Of a stretch of 64,000 nucleotides of DNA, positions 41,931 through 51,126 are shown piece by piece. The DNA lies in assembly GCA_016125185.1 (NCBI GenBank), contig WGMG01000001.1:62001-126000 (forward strand). Direction: 5' to 3'. The stretch's first letter is position 1. The number at the start of each line of letters is the position of its first letter. A model generated the notes under the pieces. It did no database searches. It was not told the origin of the DNA and worked only from the letters and a program-made list of their open reading frames with translations. Source of the stretch: Armatimonadota bacterium. GTDB lineage: Bacteria > Armatimonadota > Fimbriimonadia > Fimbriimonadales > Fimbriimonadaceae. The translations under genes and the position numbers were made by a program.

Positions 41931-43393
41931 TGCACCCGAAAAAATTTGCGCTTTGGTTCCTGCTCGCTTGGGTCGTGGCCTCAATTCCGCTCGTCATGCT
42001 CCACGGTGTGCCCGGCGTCGACACCCCCAACCACGTCGCGCGCCTGCACGTGCTTGCTTCGCTGGAAGAGAACCATTCTCTGTGGCTGTTCTACCGCGTG
42101 CATTGGGCGTTGCTGCCCAACCTGGCGGTGGACCTTTTCGTCACGCCGATGGTCTATCTTTTCAACCTGAGCGCCCTCACGCTGATGAAGATTTTCCTCA
42201 TCAACATGGTGGGAGTCACCGGCCTCGGCTTTGCGATTTTGAACCGGGCGTTGACCGGAAAATGGAGCGCGTACGGCCTCTTCGGCCTGCTGTTTGCCTA
42301 CAGCTACGTGCTCGGATTCGGGTTCATCAACTACCTTTTCGGCATCGGTCTGGCCTTGCTGTTCGTCGGCGTCCAATTGTGGCTGAAGGATTTTCCCAAA
42401 TGGCGTGGAGCGGTGGTGGCGATCGGCTTTCCCATCCTGCTTTTGAACCATCTGCTCGCCCTCGTATTGGGGGCCATGACCCTGCTCGCCATCGCTTGGT
42501 GGCAACGCGACCGCAGCAAGGGGCTGTGGGTCGGATTCGCCATTGGGAGCGTGCTGTCGCTGGTGTACATGAAGATGTGCACCACCGCGCCAGTCACCGC
42601 CGGGTTCCGCTACGACCGCCTGGGCCAGCACCTGCGCAACGTCTTCTTTCCACTCTACTTCTCCGACCTGGTGCGCGACCTTCTATTTTGGGTGGTGGTG
42701 GTGGGCGTGGCACTGTGGCTGATGCGCCGATCCGGCAAAAAGCACTCATTGGGTCTGGCCTTATTGGGTGGCTTTTTGGCCCTCGGATTGGTGTTGCCGC
42801 ACATGGCCATGACGAGCGCGTTTTTGTCGGGTCGTATCTCGATTTGGGCGATCTTGGTCGGGGGCGCGGCCCTCGAAGAAGTGACGATCGCGCCGCTGGT
42901 GGTTCTCGGCTTGCTGGGGGTTCGCACCGTCGACTTGTGCCAGCGATTCGTAGGATGGAACACCACGTTCGATCAGCTTCAGGCCGACCTGCGTGTCATT
43001 CCCGACAAGTCGCTGGTGTACCAAATGGTGTCGATGCGTGCTAACCCGCTTGATCCCGCCGGGTGGTCGCCGTCGCTCATTCATGCCGACTGCCTCCTGC
43101 TCCTGAAGGAGAGTTGTTACATCAATAATCTCTTCTCGATGCCGTATCAGCAGCCCCTGGAAAACGCACCGGAAATCGGCCCCGATCTTCGTGATTTGTA
43201 TAATTTTGGAACGCCAAAGACTATCGAACGAAGCCGCCAATGGATGCTCTGGCAGTTGGGTTTGATGGCCCCAACGCTGCACCACCGACCGGTATATATC
43301 TACTTCATTAAGTCCGCGCAGGAGACGCCCTCGCCGATCCTTGGCACCGTCCTCGTCGACCGCCCGCGGTACGTGATCTATCGGTATAAGTGA
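41930..43393 (+). CDS. Polytopic membrane protein of unknown function
   Basis: A 487-residue product with about ten predicted helices in the first ~350 residues and a soluble C-terminal part of about 130 residues. The ATG at 41930 (MHPKKFALWFLLAWVV) overlaps the methyltransferase stop; a longer frame from 41864 would begin inside that gene. The topology, with a short polar segment after the first helix (HGVPGVDTPNHVARL), resembles membrane glycosyltransferases of the GT-C/PMT type, where an Asp in the first loop is typical. The similarity is structural only. Confidence 0.6.
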   Translation: MHPKKFALWFLLAWVVASIPLVMLHGVPGVDTPNHVARLHVLASLEENHSLWLFYRVHWALLPNLAVDLFVTPMVYLFNLSALTLMKIFLINMVGVTGLGFAILNRALTGKWSAYGLFGLLFAYSYVLGFGFINYLFGIGLALLFVGVQLWLKDFPKWRGAVVAIGFPILLLNHLLALVLGAMTLLAIAWWQRDRSKGLWVGFAIGSVLSLVYMKMCTTAPVTAGFRYDRLGQHLRNVFFPLYFSDLVRDLLFWVVVVGVALWLMRRSGKKHSLGLALLGGFLALGLVLPHMAMTSAFLSGRISIWAILVGGAALEEVTIAPLVVLGLLGVRTVDLCQRFVGWNTTFDQLQADLRVIPDKSLVYQMVSMRANPLDPAGWSPSLIHADCLLLLKESCYINNLFSMPYQQPLENAPEIGPDLRDLYNFGTPKTIERSRQWMLWQLGLMAPTLHHRPVYIYFIKSAQETPSPILGTVLVDRPRYVIYRYK

Positions 43394-43412
43394 GTTGGGC
43401 TTCAGGCTTTAT

Positions 43413-43600
43413 GGGAGGGTGGGCTTCTAGCCCACTCTAAAGTCGCTCCCATCGCTCTCTACCTCACCTCTTCGCAAAGATATCCTCCTAGGAGAGCCTA
43501 TCGTACGGCAGGTTTCCAAATATTGGTGACCCTTTTGTCGCCATCATAATGAGCAGGGTCGCTTTGCTCTTCGGACCACTTCAGGTTCGAATTCATCTGA
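43413..43600. repeat. Hairpin and dispersed intergenic repeat
   Basis: 43413-43436 is a GGTGGGCT/AGCCCAC-type hairpin 20 bases after a gene end. 43501-43586 is similar to 28511-28610. No gene is supported in 43394-43691. Confidence 0.5.
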
Positions 43601-43691
43601 GGTTTGCCAGTGATGCGTCAAACTTCTTGGCCTCACTCCGCTGCAAAACCATGCACCTAAACCCCATGCCTACGGCGTATCATGAGGAGTT

Positions 43692-44258
43692 GTGGGGCCG
43701 CAGTTTCCGACCAAAGAGTGTCCGCGATGTCGGATGAGGAGTGATGTGTCCGTCCAAGTATGCGCGTCGTGCGGACTGATGTTTGCGCCTTCGACGATTC
43801 CCCAACCTCAGAACATCCAGGTTCCGAGCCAACCCAATCCGACGCAAGTCGTCTATCCCCAGCAAAACTACCAACAGCCTAACTACCACCAACAGAACTA
43901 CGATCAGCCGGGTTACGAGCCACAAAACTATGGGCAGCAGCCGGGCTACGGACAGCAGCCCTACGGCTACAGCCAATACCCGCGTCCGGGTTATGGCTAC
44001 CACCCAGGCATGATCTATAAGCCAGGGCAAAGTGTCGGCTTAGCGGCCCTATTTTCGATTCTGTTGACCGGCGGCGGGCAGATGTACAACGGCCAAGTGG
44101 CGAAAGGGTTAACCATCCTTTTCGGCGGGATATTTATCTCGTGCCTCACGGGTGGCTACATGGCCTTGCCGGTCATCATCTTCGCTCTCGTGGACGCCAT
44201 TGTTGTGGCCCAAAGGCTGTACCGCGGCGAGTGCATCGACGCCTGGAAATTCTTCTAA
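43692..44258 (+). CDS. Zinc-ribbon / Gln-Tyr-rich linker / TM2-like membrane protein
   Basis: The 188-residue product starts (GTG) MGPQFPTKECPRCRMRSDVS with a second CASCG, then a Tyr/Gln/Pro/Asn-rich linker with NYQQPNYHQQNYDQPGY repeats and a C-terminal pair of helices. LLTGGGQMYNGQVAKGL marks the helices as a TM2-type domain (G.G.hY.G....G). The ribbon head is nearly the same as in the 23587 product, 20 kb away. So the same head and linker are joined to different membrane domains. Confidence 0.7.
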   Translation: MGPQFPTKECPRCRMRSDVSVQVCASCGLMFAPSTIPQPQNIQVPSQPNPTQVVYPQQNYQQPNYHQQNYDQPGYEPQNYGQQPGYGQQPYGYSQYPRPGYGYHPGMIYKPGQSVGLAALFSILLTGGGQMYNGQVAKGLTILFGGIFISCLTGGYMALPVIIFALVDAIVVAQRLYRGECIDAWKFF

Positions 44259-44311
44259 CACGCTTCCCGGAACTATCGCACCTGCGTAGCCGGTAAGATG
44301 TTCGAAATTCC

Positions 44312-45775
44312 ATGAAACGACTCGGAACCTTCGCTCTAGCCGCTGTCGCGCTGGTGGGCTTCACCTCGGCCCCCGACAAGACCCTCTCCAACGAGGCCGC
44401 CAAATCCGCCGCCAACGACATTTCCAGCGGACGCCTGAAGGATTTTCTGACGTTCATTGCCGCCGACGCTCTGCTGGGCCGCGACACGCCGTCGCCGGGC
44501 TTGGACGCCGCAGCGAACTTCATCGCCTATAACCTCAAGAGCTGGGGAGCAAAGCCGGCGGGCGACGACGGAACCTTTTTCCAGAAGATCAAGCTGGAGA
44601 AGGCGACCATCAACGAAGCGACGAGCAGTCTGACCGTCGGTGACACCATGCTGGCGTACAAGACGGACTTCGTGGCGTTCGGCGGGTCGGGCAAGGTGTC
44701 GGGCGAGATGGTGTACATCGAGAAGGCGGGCCAGCAGGTGGACGTCAAGAATAAGGTCGTTTTGCTGGCCGCCGATGCGCGTTCCGAAATGCGCACCCTG
44801 CGCGGAAGCGGCGCGTTGGCAATCATCTCCGACTCGGGCCAAGCGCGAGCATCGTTTCCGGCGTTTGTGGACGGCATGCGACGCTTCGGCGGTGGCTATC
44901 GACCGGCGGACGAGGGCAACGGCCAAGGTCCAGCGCAGACCCTGTCGGTGACGATGAATTCGGATTCGTTCAAGGATTTGGTCGGAAAGGTGGGCCAAAC
45001 CGCATCGCTGAACCTGGAGGCGACAATGGACGTGGCCTACACGCAGAACATCGTGGCGATCGTCGAGGGGAGCGACCCCAAGCTGAAGAGCGAGTACGTG
45101 GCCTTCGGCGCGCATTACGACCACATCGGCTGGAACCCCAACCTCAAGGGTGATCAGATCTTCAACGGCGCGGACGACGACGGCTCGGGCACCTGCTCGA
45201 TTCTGAACATCGCCGAAGCCGCACTGAAGGCCCCGGCTCGACCTAAGCGGTCCCTGCTGTTTGTGTGGCACTGCGGCGAGGAGAAGGGTCTGTGGGGCTC
45301 GGCGTACTTCAACCAGCATCCGACGGTGCCTAAAGAGAACATCGTCGCCCAACTCAATATCGACATGATCGGGCGGAGCAAGCCGGCGGGCAATACGAAC
45401 CCACTGAACAAAACCCTGACCGGGCCGAACGCGGTGTACGTGATCGGCACGACCATGATGTCGACTCGCCTGGGCGAGATCGTGCATGGCGTCAATGCCA
45501 AGTACCTGAAGATCGACTACGACAAGCAGTACGACGACCCGAAGGACCCGAACCGATTCTTCTACCGAAGCGACCACTACAATTACGCCAAGAACGGCAT
45601 TCCGATCTGCTTCTGGTTCGACGGCGAACACGAGGACTACCACCGCGTGGGCGATGAGGTGTCGAAGATCGACTTTAACAAGATGCAGAATGTGGCGCGA
45701 ACGGTGTTCGTGACCGGCGTGACGGTTGCGAATGAGGCGACTCGACCGAAGGTGGACAAGCCGCTGGATCGGTGA
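44312..45775 (+). CDS. Exported M28-family zinc aminopeptidase
   Basis: The 487-residue product has a signal peptide (MKRLGTFALAAVALVGFTSA) and an M28 catalytic domain. The metal ligands sit in AFGAHYDHIG (His), NGADDDGSG (bridging Asp), HCGEEKGLWGS (catalytic and ligand Glu), NIDMIGR (Asp) and EHEDYHRVGD (His). A protease-associated-type insertion lies between about residues 130 and 250. Likely removes N-terminal amino acids from peptides outside the inner membrane, complementing the S9 peptidase. A TAAGAT box lies 12 bases before the ATG. Confidence 0.92.
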   Translation: MKRLGTFALAAVALVGFTSAPDKTLSNEAAKSAANDISSGRLKDFLTFIAADALLGRDTPSPGLDAAANFIAYNLKSWGAKPAGDDGTFFQKIKLEKATINEATSSLTVGDTMLAYKTDFVAFGGSGKVSGEMVYIEKAGQQVDVKNKVVLLAADARSEMRTLRGSGALAIISDSGQARASFPAFVDGMRRFGGGYRPADEGNGQGPAQTLSVTMNSDSFKDLVGKVGQTASLNLEATMDVAYTQNIVAIVEGSDPKLKSEYVAFGAHYDHIGWNPNLKGDQIFNGADDDGSGTCSILNIAEAALKAPARPKRSLLFVWHCGEEKGLWGSAYFNQHPTVPKENIVAQLNIDMIGRSKPAGNTNPLNKTLTGPNAVYVIGTTMMSTRLGEIVHGVNAKYLKIDYDKQYDDPKDPNRFFYRSDHYNYAKNGIPICFWFDGEHEDYHRVGDEVSKIDFNKMQNVARTVFVTGVTVANEATRPKVDKPLDR

Positions 45776-45955
45776 GCATTAGGTTTCAGTTGGGGAGCTT
45801 TCAAGTTTAGGCAGGACGGCTCGGAGTTCCCCGCATTCACACCTCCCTCGCCCCTGTACTGATCGCCCACGGAAATATGATACGCGGCGAACCTGCACCA
45901 ACCAAAATCGTCCGTTTTAGCAGACGGAATTCCACATAAAAATCTGGAATCAGGT

Positions 45956-46729
45956 TCAGCGGTCGATCTCGATGCCTGGGAACTTCGACTTCACACGCCC
46001 CAACATCTCCTTCGAAACGTCGTTGCCGCGCACCTGAATGTATTCCAGCTTAGGAAAGCCCTTGGAGTCCGCCAAGGTTCGAATGTCCGCATCTTTCAGG
46101 CCGCACTCATGCAAGTTCAGAGCTCGAAGCTCGCCAAAATTCGCCGAGTTGGCGATACTGGCCATGCCGCTCGTCTCAACCCCGTTCTGGGCCAAGCCCA
46201 GCCGCTCAAGGTTCTTCAGGTAAGCCGAACTCGCCAAGAACCCAACCCCCGCGGGCGTCAACCCGCAGTCGGTCAGCCACAACAGAGACAGGTTCGAAAG
46301 CCGCGCCGAGCCCGCCAGGATTTCGACCCCCGCGTCGCCGATCTTGTTGTACTCGAGGTGGAGCCGCTTCAGGTTGCGGAACCGCGTCGCGAGCGCCCGC
46401 ATATCCTCGGTACCCAACCCCACCGAAGCCAGTTTCAGCTCCTCGATATCGTCGCAATGAGCCTGAGAAACCACAATATCTTCACCTAGCCTCAGCGCCC
46501 GACGAACCTCGATCTCGATCTCGGGATGGAGCGAAAGCGCCGCTGCCACCACCTGGCTCGCCGCCACTCGGCGCACCGCCTTTCGCTTGCCGCCGTCGGT
46601 GAACCAGTTGTCCTTGGAGTGCTCCGACAGCGCATCAACCAAAGGCTTAAGGGCTGGGTCGGACAACATGCGAACCACGCGCGTCATCAACGCCAGACGC
46701 GAGTCAGCCGCGCTACCTTCCGAATCCAC
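45956..46729 (-). CDS. Leucine-rich-repeat (RNase-inhibitor type) protein coupled to a KAP NTPase
   Basis: The GTG at 46729 starts one base after the KAP stop, giving 257 residues; an in-frame start at 46771 would overlap KAP. The first ~90 residues are helical, then about six LRRs of the 28-residue type occur (FRNLKRLHLEYNKIGDAGVE, LKNLERLGLAQNGVETSGMA). LRR surfaces bind ligands or proteins. The tight coupling to the NTPase suggests that it is the sensor or regulator of that protein, as a separate polypeptide rather than a fused domain as in the NACHT gene. Confidence 0.75.
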   Translation of the reverse strand: MDSEGSAADSRLALMTRVVRMLSDPALKPLVDALSEHSKDNWFTDGGKRKAVRRVAASQVVAAALSLHPEIEIEVRRALRLGEDIVVSQAHCDDIEELKLASVGLGTEDMRALATRFRNLKRLHLEYNKIGDAGVEILAGSARLSNLSLLWLTDCGLTPAGVGFLASSAYLKNLERLGLAQNGVETSGMASIANSANFGELRALNLHECGLKDADIRTLADSKGFPKLEYIQVRGNDVSKEMLGRVKSKFPGIEIDR

Positions 46730-46730
46730 G

Positions 46731-48044
46731 TTAGACCGCGCCACCGTCCGAATCCGCCTTAGGAAGTTCAATGATACCTCGCAAAGCCTTAAATATTTGC
46801 ACGCAAAGCTCGTCGTCGTCCGCCAACGTCTGCATTTCGTCGGGAGTCAGGCGAGCCTCCAAAATCGCGTCCGTCGCCAGGATCAAAGCGTCTGAACCGT
46901 CCAACTTCTGCTGACTCTGCCACAGCCGCGCCTTCACCAAGTAGCTGTTGGCCAAACGCACAAACTGCCGCGGATTGTAGTTCGCTCCCGAGGCCAAAGG
47001 CTCGTAAATCGACGCTAGGGTAAACAGCTCCGGCGAGAATTCGCCCGCCTTAGCCGTGTTCGCCACCAGTTGGCCCCCAGGCAAATCGCTCTCGATAAAC
47101 AGGCTCCCGCGAACCTGCTCCTCAGTTTCCACCAGCGTCCGATTTCCGAGTGCAGGCTTCCAAAGCTCGTGCCGCGCCGCCAGCTTCACCACCTGCTCGC
47201 GCGCGTACTTCACAAACACCGCCCGGTGCGACGGCACCCGCACCGGCAGGTTCACGATCTTCTCCAGATACGACTCGCCCCACTGCCGCTCGGGGTCCAG
47301 TTTGAATTTATCCGTGTAAACGTACTGCAGGTACTTCGTCACCACGTTGTCCGCCAGCGCCAGCACAAACACAAACCCGCGCTGGTTCAAAATCAGCTTG
47401 ATCGACTCCAGCAGATGCACCGCCTTCTCTGGGTCGCACCGGTCCAGGTCGTCGATGAACACGACGATCTTGAACTGCCCATTCTTCGAAACTGTGGTTA
47501 GAGTCTCGTAAGCATCAGCATAGGCCAACTCGAACGGGAGAACCAGCTCGGCGTCGACCAACTCCTGGTAGGCATCGATGAGCCTGGCAAAGTCCATCTC
47601 GATGCCGGTCTTCAGCACTTTCGAGACCCCAAACTCCCCCTTGATCTTCATCGACTTGGCGATCGCCACGATCGCCGCCTTGATCTGACCTAAAATCTCG
47701 GTTTTAGTCTGCGCCTTCGAGTCGCTGTTCCGAATGGCGTTGACCATCGCCGCGATCAGCGCAAACAACGGCTCCGGCTCCCGCTCGTGTTGCCAGGCGT
47801 TGAACCAAACCGTGACGGTGGAATTCTGCCCGTACCCATCCACCATCTCCCGCGCCAGGTTCAAAAGCGACGTCTTGCCCGTCCCCCACGGCCCAAACAC
47901 CCCGATCGTAAACGGCCCCTCGTTGCCCACCGCCGCCCCGGCCACCGTGTCCGCCACATCCTGCAGACGCAACCCGTCGCCCAGCCGATTCGGACACGGA
48001 TTGTCCTGCATCAGGATCAATGGCCGCAAATTGTACGTCCCCAC
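46731..48044 (-). CDS. KAP-family P-loop NTPase
   Basis: The 437-residue product has Walker A FGPWGTGKTS near residue 50, the KAP signature VWFNAWQHEREPEP after it, and Walker B VVFIDDLDRCDPEKAV near 196, which is diagnostic. Many KAP proteins carry two membrane helices between Walker A and B; here that segment is a charged, mostly soluble stretch (KSMKIKGEFGVSKVLK), so this version is probably cytosolic. KAP NTPases occur in phage-defence and membrane-signalling contexts. A TAGGAT box (48051-48056) six bases before the GTG suggests a leaderless transcript for the two-gene operon. Confidence 0.88.
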   Translation of the reverse strand: MGTYNLRPLILMQDNPCPNRLGDGLRLQDVADTVAGAAVGNEGPFTIGVFGPWGTGKTSLLNLAREMVDGYGQNSTVTVWFNAWQHEREPEPLFALIAAMVNAIRNSDSKAQTKTEILGQIKAAIVAIAKSMKIKGEFGVSKVLKTGIEMDFARLIDAYQELVDAELVLPFELAYADAYETLTTVSKNGQFKIVVFIDDLDRCDPEKAVHLLESIKLILNQRGFVFVLALADNVVTKYLQYVYTDKFKLDPERQWGESYLEKIVNLPVRVPSHRAVFVKYAREQVVKLAARHELWKPALGNRTLVETEEQVRGSLFIESDLPGGQLVANTAKAGEFSPELFTLASIYEPLASGANYNPRQFVRLANSYLVKARLWQSQQKLDGSDALILATDAILEARLTPDEMQTLADDDELCVQIFKALRGIIELPKADSDGGAV

Positions 48045-48050
48045 ACCGCC

Positions 48051-48056
48051 ATCCTA
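48051..48056 (-). promoter_or_regulatory. -10 element TAGGAT of the KAP-LRR operon
   Basis: TAGGAT on the minus strand with six bases to the GTG at 48044. The divergent pentapeptide gene starts 126 bases away at 48170. Confidence 0.45.
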
Positions 48057-48169
48057 CCCCCGAACTTGGGACCCAAAACACACAAGACTATGCTAGGCTT
48101 TTATCACGCCGGAGAAGCGATGCGCCGATTCAAACCAAAATCCAGTCCAAGCCGTTTCTTCCCCGCTTC

Positions 48170-49321
48170 ATGCGCAAGCCCGAGCCGCCCAAAAGCGACA
48201 CGCCAAAGCTCCCCGACGACCTGGTCCAGATCGCCTCATCCGTCAACGAAGCGTCCAAGCACGTGGCCGGGTTCTTTGCCGCCTTCCTCCTGGTCACCAC
48301 CTACCTCGTGATCTCCGCCGCCGGAACCACCGACCTCGACCTCCTCTACGAAAGCCCCCTCCAACTCCCCATCCTCAATGTTCAAGTTCCGCTCAAGTTC
48401 TTTTACATTTGGTTCCCGGTCATCTACGTCATCCTCCACTTCAATCTCTTCGTTCATGTGCGAATGCTCGAGAGCCAGGTCAACCAGCTCGTCGCCGCCA
48501 TCGACCGCCATCAAGAAAAAGACCCCTCGTTCAAGGAAGGCGAGCTCGGCCGACGCACCGAGGAGCTCGTTTTTCCGTTCTTTATCAACCGAATCTTCTT
48601 CCCCAACCGAGGCGAGGTCGCCTGGTTCCAAACGATGATCCGCCTGATGTTCACCGTCACCGCCATCTGGATTCCGCTCATCGCCCTCGGCTTCACCCAG
48701 TACAAATTCCTCCCGTACCACTCGCCGGAAGTCACCTGGATACACCGCGGCCTCATCTTCCTCGACTGCCTCGTCCTCTTTATCGGGTGGGTCGTTGATG
48801 TTCGAAAGCGAAGGCGGACATTCTTCCTGTATCGGCTCAGCCAAATAGCCTTGAGTTGGTCCCTCGCACTCGCAATCTATGTTTCCTTCTTCGGCCTCAC
48901 GTTTCTGGACGGAGCCTTCGATTCACTGATGCCAGACTGGTGGAGGCCTCATCACAATCTCTTCATCGAGGGAGCTGTGATTGGAAAAGACCTTCCCAGC
49001 TTCCGCGACTTTGCCTCGTCGGACGACTTTGAGCAGCGTTGGCTAAAGAAAGCCTCAAGGCTCTCGCTGGGAGGTCGCGACCTCTCCCATGCCACTTTCT
49101 ATGGGTGCACTTTTCTCAAAGTCTCATTCGTTGGTGCCAACACTTCTAAGATCTATTTCCGTGGGAACACCTTTCGCAACTCTGATTTCTTTCTTTCTGT
49201 GAGTGCAAGTGAATATAGCGGCGACAACAGGTGGTTTCAATGTCGTTTGGATGGCCAAAGCCTTAATGAGGACCGATTTCAAGGATGCACTATCTCTAAT
49301 TTTGGAGGCAAAAAAAAATGA
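48170..49321 (+). CDS. Four-TM protein with pentapeptide-repeat end, divergent from the KAP operon
   Basis: A 383-residue product starting MRKPEPPKSDTPKLPDDLVQ. Four membrane helices in two hairpins (about residues 25-85 and 150-255) are followed by a soluble region and pentapeptide repeats (LGGRDLSHATFYGCTFLKVS FVGAN in consecutive units). The frame stops in GGKKK immediately at a nine-A run, and the pentapeptide-like pattern continues in the next frame. An earlier in-frame start at 48020 is unlikely because it overlaps the KAP promoter. Divergence from KAP-LRR suggests a membrane effector partner. Confidence 0.7.
   Translation: MRKPEPPKSDTPKLPDDLVQIASSVNEASKHVAGFFAAFLLVTTYLVISAAGTTDLDLLYESPLQLPILNVQVPLKFFYIWFPVIYVILHFNLFVHVRMLESQVNQLVAAIDRHQEKDPSFKEGELGRRTEELVFPFFINRIFFPNRGEVAWFQTMIRLMFTVTAIWIPLIALGFTQYKFLPYHSPEVTWIHRGLIFLDCLVLFIGWVVDVRKRRRTFFLYRLSQIALSWSLALAIYVSFFGLTFLDGAFDSLMPDWWRPHHNLFIEGAVIGKDLPSFRDFASSDDFEQRWLKKASRLSLGGRDLSHATFYGCTFLKVSFVGANTSKIYFRGNTFRNSDFFLSVSASEYSGDNRWFQCRLDGQSLNEDRFQGCTISNFGGKKK
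49310..49318 (+). other. Nine-A homopolymer at the junction of two pentapeptide frames (possible slippage site)
   Basis: The run A9 is followed by TGACA. With nine A the first frame ends at TGA 49319-49321; with ten A (or seven) it continues without a break into the 49318 frame. RNA polymerase and DNA polymerase both slip readily on runs of this length. Confidence 0.65.
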
Positions 49322-49587
49322 CAACCACCAGATGCAATTTTTTCGACTGTAGTTTTGATCTCCAGGCGAAGGAATGGGATTTATATTTATGTACTTTCTA
49401 CAAGTGCCGAGGTCAGATCGACATTCCCGTGATCGAACCAACCCTCTGTGCCTTCCTCAAACAAACAACCTGGGAGCCGGGGGGTATTACCGCTATTCGC
49501 TCGGGCGACGACCTTCGAAAACTGCCGACTCCATCGATCGATCTCCTTGACCCGGACGACCCGTTCCGCTCCGACGACTCGTGGTAA
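49318..49587 (+). CDS. Pentapeptide-repeat continuation (separate ORF or frameshifted C-terminus)
   Basis: This 89-residue frame starts at the ATG made from the last A of the A9 run and overlaps the preceding stop (ATGA). Its first part, TTTRCNFFDCSFDLQAKEWD then LYLCTFYKCRGQ, continues the pentapeptide rhythm of the upstream protein, so the two ORFs most likely encode one protein of about 472 residues. Either slippage yields two forms, or termination-reinitiation at ATGA gives two polypeptides. Confidence 0.55.
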   Translation: MTTTRCNFFDCSFDLQAKEWDLYLCTFYKCRGQIDIPVIEPTLCAFLKQTTWEPGGITAIRSGDDLRKLPTPSIDLLDPDDPFRSDDSW

Positions 49588-49599
49588 ACCATTTCCTTT

Positions 49600-50450
49600 C
49601 TTGGCTCGCCTCTTCGCTTCGACCCACTCGCCTTTCTTCCTGAAGGCGCGATGCGCCGCAAGCCCCAAGTTTCCTCTCCTCCCAGGAGAGGACGTTGCCG
49701 CGACGATAGGAGCTCGGCAACAGGTGAGGTAGAGATTGGCCCCGACCCACGCCTCAATCTCGACAAGTCAGCCCTGAAGGGGCGATCCAAGTTAGCCCAG
49801 TCCGCCAGGGCTGGGTACCGAGACACCGAGAAAAGCGGTCTGAAGGACCGCGCCAAGCCAGCCCTCTCCCGCATCACCCACGCTGCGCCGCAAGCCCAAA
49901 TTCCTCTCCTCCCAGAGCCTGCGTACAGCAACAGAAAGCCCTATCTCGGAGAAGGAGGGCCAACCAATGCCAGTCGTGGCACTGGTCATATGCTTGGGCA
50001 CAAGACGCAACCATCTCCCCTCCGAAGATCGGAGGGGTGGCGCGAAGCGACGGGGTGGATGATGACAGACACACGCATCTTGCTCCTTTGCGGAGAAAGG
50101 AAGGTCTGCGAATTGGGCACCACAAGAGGGCGCAATTCGTGCGGGGATGAAAAAGGGCTTCGCCCAAGGAGTCCCGAGCATCGGGACGACCCCCAATTCT
50201 AATTGCGAAGAGAGCCAGCCGCATACCCAAACGGCATGGCAGAGCGGAAAAGCCCGGGACTGCTACCTCAGGGCCGAGGCTTACGGCAAACACACGAATC
50301 AGTAATCAGAGGTTCTGAGGTTCAAAAGTCTTCAGTAGGCAGGATGACTTCCCAAGGAAGAAACATTGCCCCACCCACGTCTCGCCCATATAGAAGTCTG
50401 CTTTGTTGGCAGCCGACCAAAACAAGGAATGACGGGTGAAGCAGTGGCTG
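49600..50450. repeat. Intergenic repeat mosaic
   Basis: About 850 bases without a supported gene, assembled from several dispersed elements: a 36-base element at 49781-49816 identical to 55030-55065; an AGCGGTC-TGAA-GGACCGC hairpin (49834-49851) also at 55085-55102; CGCCGCAAGCCC...CCTCTCCTCCC twice (near 49650 and 49890); and a 49-base element at 50015-50063 recurring at 50965-51013. Confidence 0.65.
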
Positions 50451-50513
50451 AAGCTCTGCCCCGATTCGCAAAAGCCGGGTCAGAGCCTCGGCCTCAATCC
50501 TCCTGGTCGGAGG

Positions 50514-50717
50514 CTATTTCAGGACTACGAACCGCTGCATCGGCGATGGGCCGATCTCATTCGAGTAGGCGATTGGCGGGTTTTCTGGGCTCAACTTGTA
50601 CTGGTACGTCCCGTAGGACGCAGCCGCACAGTCGTTCGCTTCGACGATCTCGAGCTGCTTGCCCGTGGATTTCTCCTCGAGCATCGTGCCGACGGCTAGT
50701 TTGATTTGTTGTGCCAT
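50514..50717 (-). CDS. Small basic/polar protein (67 aa), possibly SH3-like
   Basis: The product starts MAQQIKLAVGTMLEEKSTGK and ends PSPMQRFVVLK. It has no signal or helix, and alternating hydrophobic residues suggest a small beta barrel. A TAGGAT box (50727-50732) lies nine bases before the ATG, as for other genes here. It stands alone between repeat mosaics. The 'VGTMLEEKSTGKQLEIVEAN' spacing resembles KOW/SH3 strands, but I cannot name the family. Confidence 0.55.
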   Translation of the reverse strand: MAQQIKLAVGTMLEEKSTGKQLEIVEANDCAAASYGTYQYKLSPENPPIAYSNEIGPSPMQRFVVLK

Positions 50718-50887
50718 AACAAACCCATCCTACGCCCATTAGCTCCGTCCAAACCCCTTTTGGGCCATAAAGTCGGGGACTTTTGTACCAAAAAGTCGAA
50801 TATTCTCCCGGTTTTCAGCATTTGGCCCATGTTCTCGTTCGGCGAAGCCCCAAACTCTCGTAGCGAAGCGAAGACCCCGATGGATCA

Positions 50888-51106
50888 TAGCCAACTCCCA
50901 ACTCCCAACTCCAAACTCCAAACTGAAAGGCTAAACATCTCTCACGCCCGTTTCTCAAAAACCTCTCCCCTCCAAAGATTGGAGGGGTGGCGCGTAGCGA
51001 CGGGGTGGATGATCCTTCCTTGGAGCGAGAAGCTTGGCGTCACAAAGGCCCCGCTACAGGATCTTCTGCCCTCTGCCAACTGCCGACTGTCAACTCCAAA
51101 CTCCCC
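50888..51106. repeat. Heptamer arrays and a dispersed 49-base element
   Basis: Period-7 tracts occur near 50892-50930 (CCAACTC, CCAACTC, CAAACTC, CAAACTG) and 51063-51103 (TCTGCCA, ACTGCCG, ACTGTCA, ACTCCAA). Between them 50965-51013 repeats the element at 50015-50063 with about three differences. No gene is seen in 50718-51106. Confidence 0.6.
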
Positions 51107-51126
51107 TATAATAAAACCCAAGCGCC

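Noticed and set aside
41953-43044. 363-codon plus-strand open frame
   Set aside because: It overlaps the polytopic membrane protein in another frame and lacks helices.
44336-45643. 435-codon minus-strand open frame
   Set aside because: It is the mirror of the M28 peptidase gene, which has all its metal ligands.
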